DNA of 5,798 nucleotides from NCBI GenBank assembly GCA_009704555.1, contig WLDY01000048.1:1-5798 (forward strand), in the 5' to 3' direction. Made by a program: the position numbers and the translations under genes. Shown here in pieces: positions 1-4,114 of this stretch (its first letter is position 1; every line of letters starts with the position of its first letter). The notes under the pieces were generated by a model that worked only from the letters and a program-made list of their open reading frames with translations, did no database searches and had not been told where the DNA came from. The DNA is from Actinomycetota bacterium. GTDB lineage: Bacteria > Actinomycetota > Actinomycetes > Nanopelagicales > Nanopelagicaceae.

Positions 1-64
1 GGACAAGCGCAAGGATCAGAAGAACAACGATGGTCTGCCCATTAGTCAAAAGAAGCGAAGGCAT
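1..64 (-). CDS. tatA: Sec-independent (twin-arginine) translocase subunit TatA, N-terminal fragment cut by window edge
   Basis: Only the first 21 codons are visible, reading MPSLLLTNGQTIVVLLILAL plus V, before the window ends. This is a short polar start followed by an uninterrupted hydrophobic segment (residues about 11-21). It matches the single N-terminal membrane helix of TatA, which normally runs into a conserved FG hinge and an amphipathic helix that cannot be seen here. A G-rich Shine-Dalgarno-like stretch (GGGGGAG, minus strand, 67-73) lies just before the ATG. TatA subunits oligomerise in the membrane to form the pathway through which folded proteins leave the cell. Position supports the call: tatA, then tatC, follows pafC in many actinobacteria, as it would here. 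With only 21 residues the assignment rests on this synteny as much as on sequence; another small membrane protein is possible. Confidence 0.7.
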   Translation of the reverse strand, partial: MPSLLLTNGQTIVVLLILALV

Positions 65-122
65 CTCTCCCCCAAATCAAAGGAAAACAATCAGTCTCGG
101 ACCGTCCGTCGCTGACCACGCG

Positions 123-131
123 ATCATATCA
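123..131 (-). promoter_or_regulatory. Candidate extended -10 promoter element for tatA
   Basis: The minus strand reads TGATATGAT, that is TG, one base, then the hexamer TATGAT with a single mismatch to TATAAT. It lies about 58 nt before the tatA ATG and would give a leader of roughly 50 nt. No clear -35 box is found 16-18 bp upstream, but extended -10 promoters can dispense with one. It would let tatA be expressed apart from pafBC. This is sequence reading only. Confidence 0.3.
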
Positions 132-134
132 GTC

Positions 135-145
135 GCGAAATTCGC
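135..145. repeat. Small palindrome GCGAA-A-TTCGC after the pafC stop
   Basis: Two perfect 5-bp arms flank a single central base, ending at the base next to the pafC stop codon. It sits directly upstream of the candidate tatA -10 element on the minus strand, where an operator could lie. It is short enough to be chance, and it does not match the actinobacterial LexA box (GAAC-N4-GTTC). Confidence 0.3.
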
Positions 146-1081
146 TCAGGCAGGGGTATCAGAACCCGAGAAATGACTGAGGAACAAGGATCGAAGTTGA
201 TCCGAAGAGAGACCCTCTGCATCGATGGCCTCAATGAGATCAAGAATCGGCACTAGTGCGCGGATCAACCACTCTCCACTCCAGTATCGAAGCTCGACCT
301 TGATTCCCGAGTGGTTCGTGACGAGATTGGTAATGAATGCCGCATTCCTCCGTTTCCACCACATCGGTAGGGCGCTGAGGCGAATCACTGCAGTGAGTGA
401 GGACTGAGCAGCCGAACTTGAGTCGGATTCTTCGATGCTGACAACTTGGCCTGATACAGGCTGGACGTTCTTCACACGGGAGATGAAGAACTCGCGCGGA
501 CTCTCTTTCTCGTGATCGAATCCTCTGAGAAGAAGACGGCCTCCTCGCCAGAGGAAGTGCGACGGTGTGACGAGCCTCTGCTGGCTGAGCCGTCCGAGTG
601 AATCAAGATACGAGAAAGAGATTCGACTTGGCATCAGGATTGCAGACTCGATGACTTCAAGGTTCTCATTCCATTCATCGTCGAAACTAAGATCTTTGGA
701 GATTTCAGAGGGTTCGCTGATCTTTCGACGTAGCGAATCTAGATGTTCCCTCAGGAAGCTCGTCGAGGGATACAGCATTTGGATCAACTCAACTCCCAAC
801 CGAAGCGAAGTGATCTCATCGATGGTGAGACGCCGCGGAACGTCAAGAGATTGTGGATCGCTCACAGCGACAAAACCTCCCTCCAGATTCATGTCGATGA
901 GAAGATCGGGCGTATAGCCCGGCAAGCCGCAGAGGAAGGCGATCTCAAGATCTCGCTCGATCTCTCCAACGTCCTGTCCCAGACGACTCGCAAGCTCGTT
1001 CAGATTCACTTGACGATGATGAAGGTATGGAATGAGATCGATGATTCTCTCGACTCGCTCCAGCGCGCTTTCAGATGGCAT
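146..1081 (-). CDS. pafC: WYL-domain transcriptional regulator PafC (DNA-damage response, PafBC subunit)
   Basis: The 311-residue product is close to the usual PafC length. An N-terminal winged helix-turn-helix (about 5-75) contains the characteristic CGLPGY segment at 51-56 followed by a D-L-L-I-D stretch, which separates PafC from PafB. A WYL domain follows (about 141-208), then a C-terminal WCX extension (about 228-305). In mycobacteria PafB and PafC form a heterodimer that activates the LexA-independent DNA-damage regulon, including recA. The name comes from proximity to pafA, but the function does not need the proteasome. The position of the WYL triplet reads R-L-L-L at 182-185, so the eponymous aromatics are missing. 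The start overlaps the pafB stop by 11 nt, and GAGGAA at 1093-1098 (minus strand) is a ribosome site 11 nt before the ATG. Translational coupling would favour equal subunit amounts. Confidence 0.92.
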   Translation of the reverse strand: MPSESALERVERIIDLIPYLHHRQVNLNELASRLGQDVGEIERDLEIAFLCGLPGYTPDLLIDMNLEGGFVAVSDPQSLDVPRRLTIDEITSLRLGVELIQMLYPSTSFLREHLDSLRRKISEPSEISKDLSFDDEWNENLEVIESAILMPSRISFSYLDSLGRLSQQRLVTPSHFLWRGGRLLLRGFDHEKESPREFFISRVKNVQPVSGQVVSIEESDSSSAAQSSLTAVIRLSALPMWWKRRNAAFITNLVTNHSGIKVELRYWSGEWLIRALVPILDLIEAIDAEGLSSDQLRSLFLSHFSGSDTPA

Positions 1082-2036
1082 CGTGCAACTGCTTCCTCAA
1101 TACGACCCACGCCTTCGCAGAATCTGGCGGAGAGGTCACTTCGATAGTTGGATTGAGTGATATCAGAATCCGCAAGAGACGTTCGTGGTTGAAGGTACGA
1201 AAGAGGACTTTGATGGAACTCTCGTGGTTACCCATAACCACGCCACCCTCTGAGATGAGCAGAGCTTCAAGATCAGAGGGGGCTAGCACCTCTATCTCGT
1301 GTCGACCCTCTTCAACCGCGTCGGCCTTCGACAGGGACGCCTCATCTCGTGGAACGTACTTCTCACCAAGGGTTACCTCTCCCACGATGTTCTCAACGAT
1401 GAAGAACCGAGCAGCGTTCCGATCGAGGTCCCAACCTTGCAAGATCCACTCTTGATCTCGGAGCAACAATCGTTCTGGTTCGACTTTCCTTTGACTACGG
1501 AGAGAGTCAGAATCTCGGACATAATCGAATGAGACCGTAACTCTCTCTCGGATTGCAGATATGAGTTCCCCGAAGGCCGGAGTCTTGATCACTGGAGCTT
1601 CGCTCAGTGAAGTGATGACTCGATCCATGGGATTTGGACCTGCGGGTATCAGCAAACCCAGCTTGAGATGAGTAGAGCGGAAATCCATCTCTCCGCGGAG
1701 CGTTGAGACCAGCGTGAGCGCGGCTGCAGCAAGGAGGCCTTCTTCGGTACTCAACTCAGGGATCTGAATTTGGTAGTCGTCCCGTTTGATTCGATAGCCA
1801 ACTTCGTCATCGAAGAGCGGGTCGAGTTGTTTCACTTCAATCTCTATTCCGATTTTGCGCAGGTCATCCTTATCCCGCTCGAACATTCGATCACGTGCTT
1901 CCGCTGACCCCTCGTAACCGGGCAAAGCGGAGGTTATCTGCGTCTTTGTCAGGTACTTCTTGGTTCCCAAGAGTGCGATGACGAGATTGAGCAACCGTTC
2001 CATCTTGGCGTCGGCAGCTCCGCCCTTCGCGACCAT
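1071..2036 (-). CDS. pafB: WYL-domain transcriptional regulator PafB (DNA-damage response, PafBC subunit)
   Basis: The product is 321 residues. Residues 11-30 (KMERLLNLVIALLGTKKYLT) closely follow the start of mycobacterial PafB, and the winged helix-turn-helix continues to about 85 with RMFERDKDDLRKIGI at 50-64. A WYL domain covers about 155-225; its core reads W197-I-L rather than WYL, with R-F-F at 210-212 in place of the usual later arginine-aromatic motif. A WCX domain closes the protein (about 245-318). It pairs with PafC from the next gene; some actinobacteria encode both as one fused chain, but here they are separate and overlapping. Met12 is an alternative start nearer the conserved domain. 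The ATG at 2036 is preferred because a TATCTT hexamer lies exactly 6 nt upstream, as in leaderless actinobacterial genes, and no Shine-Dalgarno precedes it. Confidence 0.92.
   Translation of the reverse strand: MVAKGGAADAKMERLLNLVIALLGTKKYLTKTQITSALPGYEGSAEARDRMFERDKDDLRKIGIEIEVKQLDPLFDDEVGYRIKRDDYQIQIPELSTEEGLLAAAALTLVSTLRGEMDFRSTHLKLGLLIPAGPNPMDRVITSLSEAPVIKTPAFGELISAIRERVTVSFDYVRDSDSLRSQRKVEPERLLLRDQEWILQGWDLDRNAARFFIVENIVGEVTLGEKYVPRDEASLSKADAVEEGRHEIEVLAPSDLEALLISEGGVVMGNHESSIKVLFRTFNHERLLRILISLNPTIEVTSPPDSAKAWVVLRKQLHDAI
1224..1243 (-). repeat. Perfect 8-bp inverted repeat (potential hairpin) inside pafB
   Basis: On the coding strand CGTGGTTA, loop TGGG, TAACCACG makes a perfect 8-bp stem with a 4-nt loop. 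It covers codons for V-V-M-G-N-H (265-271 region of PafB), in the WCX domain. No T-run follows, so it is not an intrinsic terminator. One such repeat in nearly 6 kb is not far from chance expectation, so a function is doubtful. Confidence 0.35.
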
Positions 2037-2042
2037 GGCGCA

Positions 2043-2048
2043 AAGATA
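2043..2048 (-). promoter_or_regulatory. Candidate -10 hexamer for leaderless pafBC transcription
   Basis: The minus strand reads TATCTT, fitting the actinobacterial TAnnnT pattern, followed by 6 nt (TGCGCC) and then the pafB ATG. That spacing would place the transcription start on the A of the start codon, the layout of leaderless mRNAs, which are common in actinobacteria. No good -35 box is seen, so another sigma factor or an activator may help. There is no Shine-Dalgarno in front of pafB, which agrees with a leaderless start. Confidence 0.45.
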
Positions 2049-2061
2049 GTCCCACCCCTGC

Positions 2062-2070
2062 TGTTACTAT
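2062..2070 (+). promoter_or_regulatory. Candidate extended -10 for leaderless FKBP-gene transcription
   Basis: TGT followed by TACTAT forms an extended -10 element (TG-n-TAnnnT). It is followed by 6 nt (CGAGCC) and the ATG at 2077, so transcription would begin on the start codon. There is no Shine-Dalgarno between the hexamer and the ATG. The element lies only 13 bp from the pafB -10 on the other strand, so RNA polymerase could hardly occupy both promoters at once. Confidence 0.5.
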
Positions 2071-2076
2071 CGAGCC

Positions 2077-2577
2077 ATGATGAAACGTCAACCAAGTTCA
2101 ACATTGATCAGGTTCACTGCGATTCTGGCAAGCGCCCTGCTCATGGTGGGCTGTTCAGGTCAAGGGGATGAAATGTCGGAATCCAGCAATCCAAAGTTGC
2201 CGAGCGTCTCTGGTGCATACGGCGAAGAGCCAAGCATCACTGTGCCGGATATCGACCCACCAAGCACCCTGGAATCGGTCGATCTCACTGTTGGAACTGG
2301 CGCCTCGGTTGAAGCGACATCGACGTTGACCGTGAACTATTCGCTCGTTACTTGGTCCGATAAGGCAGCGATCGAGTCGAGTTTCTCTTCAGCCCCCGCC
2401 ACCTTCCCGCTCTCGGGTGTCATCCTCGGCTGGCAACAGGGACTCGTTGGCGCCAAAGAAGGTGGACGACGCCTTCTCGTCATCCCACCTGATCTTGGTT
2501 ACGGCGCAACCGGCGCTGGACCTATCGGTCCGGATGAGACGTTGATCTTCGTCGTCGACATCATCGAAGTCTCTTAG
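2077..2577 (+). CDS. FKBP-type peptidyl-prolyl cis-trans isomerase, predicted lipoprotein
   Basis: The product is 166 residues. Residues 1-26 form a lipoprotein signal: basic K3/R4/R12, a hydrophobic stretch, and a lipobox L-M-V-G-C with the lipidated cysteine at 26. A low-complexity linker (about 27-65) should hold the domain off the outer face of the membrane. A single FKBP domain fills about 66-166, with VNYSL at 86-90, VILGWQQGL at 115-123 including the pocket tryptophan W119, LLVIPPDLGYG at 133-143 and a final FVVDIIEV strand. It would catalyse proline isomerisation in exported proteins. The usual F-D pair after the second strand reads I99-E100, so the active site is partly altered. FKBP genes commonly sit beside pafA/pafB in actinobacteria. 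The first of two ATGs fits the upstream -10 spacing. The stop overlaps the trmI stop tail to tail. Confidence 0.88.
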   Translation: MMKRQPSSTLIRFTAILASALLMVGCSGQGDEMSESSNPKLPSVSGAYGEEPSITVPDIDPPSTLESVDLTVGTGASVEATSTLTVNYSLVTWSDKAAIESSFSSAPATFPLSGVILGWQQGLVGAKEGGRRLLVIPPDLGYGATGAGPIGPDETLIFVVDIIEVS

Positions 2578-3425
2578 GCGTCGCTCTCGTCGTTGTACGC
2601 ACCCTTAGCTGGTCTTCTCCTGCGGGCCAATTGGGTGCCAGCGTTCCTTCTTGCGAAGGTGAGGAACCCTGTGTGTGCGTTCATGGAATGGGCTGGTCTC
2701 ACGGCGAGTCCCTCATGGTGCCAATTGCGCAAAAGGGTCTCGAAGCTCTCTGGCTCGGTGAACCGACCGTCGTTCTTGATCGCCTCCGCCACGCGCGAAA
2801 GCTGCGTTGTCGTGGCCACGTAGACGATGAGGACTCCCCCGGGTTTGAGCGCTCGGGCTGCCTGATCAATGTGATCCCACGGTGAAAGCATGTCGAGGAT
2901 GAATCGATCACTCCCGGCGAGACCTTCAGAGTCGGCATCTTCGAGGCGCATACGCTGCAATCTCCATGTTTTTGGGATGTCGCCAAAGAATGTTTCTACA
3001 TTGCGTTCGGCAATCTCCGCGAAATCATCTCGTCCTTCGAACGAGATCAACTCCCCGCTACCGGCTAGCGTCTTCAACACGGCGATAGAAAGCGCGCCAC
3101 TTCCCGCACCTGCTTCGATGATCTTCTGTCCACGTCGAACATCTCCGTATCCGATGATGAGGGCGGCATCTTTGGGATAGATGATGGTTGCACCTCGGGG
3201 CATTCCAAGGGCAAAGTCAGGATAGAGCGGAGTGAACGCCTGATATTTCATTCCGGAATTGGTTTCAATAATGGAACCCTCAGGCTTGCCAATGAGGTCA
3301 TCATGCAGGATCCACCCTTTGTGGGTGTGGAAGGTGGCGCCAGGCTTCAACGTGAATGAGACCATTCGACCTTTTTCGTCCTCCAGCCTGATTCGATCCC
3401 CTTCCGAGAATCCGCTGACGCTCAT
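2574..3425 (-). CDS. trmI: tRNA (adenine(58)-N1)-methyltransferase TrmI
   Basis: The 283-residue product is of typical length for actinobacterial TrmI. It uses S-adenosylmethionine to methylate N1 of adenine 58 in the T-loop of tRNAs, in the cytoplasm as a homotetramer. An N-terminal beta domain (about 1-75) leads to a Rossmann methyltransferase fold. Visible motifs are YPKDA at 83-87, the SAM loop EAGAGSG at 104-110, the acidic residue E130 closing the next strand, LDMLSPW at 177-183 with the catalytic-type D178, YVATTTQLS at 202-210 and RNWHHEGLAVRP at 233-244. The basic tail at 268-274 may help hold tRNA. The start ATG overlaps the upstream HAD stop in an ATGA, with AAAGG (3433-3437) 7 nt before it, so translation is coupled. 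In many actinobacteria the proteasomal ATPase gene arc/mpa follows; here the gene ends against the FKBP gene instead. Confidence 0.94.
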   Translation of the reverse strand: MSVSGFSEGDRIRLEDEKGRMVSFTLKPGATFHTHKGWILHDDLIGKPEGSIIETNSGMKYQAFTPLYPDFALGMPRGATIIYPKDAALIIGYGDVRRGQKIIEAGAGSGALSIAVLKTLAGSGELISFEGRDDFAEIAERNVETFFGDIPKTWRLQRMRLEDADSEGLAGSDRFILDMLSPWDHIDQAARALKPGGVLIVYVATTTQLSRVAEAIKNDGRFTEPESFETLLRNWHHEGLAVRPAHSMNAHTGFLTFARRNAGTQLARRRRPAKGAYNDESDA

Positions 3426-4114
3426 GCTGGTGCCTTTCGGACGACACGATCGACCCAGTCACTGTGACGAGAACGAAGATCTGCCAAGGGCAGGGACCGT
3501 AGATCGCTAACTCCGTGGAAACTTTCGTGATCGAAGATCTCGTCAGTAACGCCAATCACCATTGCACCGCTGGCAAGACCAGACGAGATTCCAACCTTCG
3601 AGTCTTCGATCACTACACAGGATGAGATCGAGGTGGCAAGACGCCTCGATGCAGTGAGGTAACTCTCCGGATCCGGTTTCGAGCGACTCACTTCACTGGC
3701 AGAGATCGAGAAATCGAATTCAAAAGGCAGTGATGAGAGGACCGCGTCCACGACCGATCGCCTACTCGCACTGACGAGTGCTGTCTTCAGACCCGCCTCT
3801 CTGGAGTCAGCGAAGAGCTCTTGTACGCCTGGTCGCAATGGCGCTCCCTGCGTCAGTCGATTTAGCATCATCTCCACGAGGGTGTGACCGAACCACGATG
3901 GTTCATGGTTGCTTCCACTCTTCTCCCTGAGATAGAGCTCGACTCGCTCCATGGGACCACCGATGCAATGGAGAGCATCGGCTTCTCCCCACTGATAACC
4001 GAAGCCGGCCATCAATTCCTTTTCACACTCCACCCAGAGTGGCTCAGTGTCGACCAAGGTGCCATCCATATCCCAGAGGAGGGCCTCCAGGGAGACGGAC
4101 TCGTTAGTTGGCAT
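3422..4114 (-). CDS. HAD-superfamily hydrolase, beta-phosphoglucomutase/phosphatase-like (subfamily IA)
   Basis: The product is 230 residues from the ATG at 4114. All four HAD motifs are present: DMDGT at 15-19 (nucleophile D15, acid/base D17), S115 in TALVSAS (motif II), K146 in SKPDPE (motif III) and E170/D171 in VIEDSKVGISSG (motif IV). A helical cap insert at about 22-95 gives the C1-type arrangement. It is therefore probably an active magnesium-dependent phosphatase or phosphomutase; the substrate cannot be read from the sequence. The frame stays open to an ATG at 4216, but that start would add 34 low-complexity residues antiparallel to no known domain and overlap metH by 113 nt. The ATG at 4114 puts D15 at the usual distance from the N-terminus and overlaps the metH stop by only 11 nt. 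An HAD gene next to metH and trmI recurs in actinobacteria. Confidence 0.88.
   Translation of the reverse strand: MPTNESVSLEALLWDMDGTLVDTEPLWVECEKELMAGFGYQWGEADALHCIGGPMERVELYLREKSGSNHEPSWFGHTLVEMMLNRLTQGAPLRPGVQELFADSREAGLKTALVSASRRSVVDAVLSSLPFEFDFSISASEVSRSKPDPESYLTASRRLATSISSCVVIEDSKVGISSGLASGAMVIGVTDEIFDHESFHGVSDLRSLPLADLRSRHSDWVDRVVRKAPA

Larger units (their letters stand above)
65..145. other. 81-nt intergenic gap between pafC and tatA
   Basis: This is the longest non-coding stretch in the window. It holds a short near-perfect palindrome just after the pafC stop and a candidate extended -10 element directed at tatA (both listed separately). No stem followed by a T-run is visible, so I see no convincing terminator for pafBC and read-through into tatA is possible. 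Confidence 0.6.

Noticed and set aside
743..1147. Plus-strand open frame of 134 codons antisense to pafC and pafB
   Set aside because: It lies across two well-recognised minus-strand genes, its translation resembles no known family and no promoter or ribosome site precedes it. The other plus-strand frames within 225-1532 and 2593-5609 were rejected for the same reason.
1879..1890. TCGAACATTCGA, resembling a LexA (SOS) box
   Set aside because: The second half is TTCGA rather than GTTC at the required spacing, and it lies in the coding region for the conserved M-F-E-R-D segment of PafB.
1946..1951. TTGTCA resembling the first half of the PafBC-dependent (RecA-NDp) promoter motif
   Set aside because: It is on the plus strand inside pafB, no TAnnnT hexamer follows at the needed spacing and no gene starts downstream on that strand.
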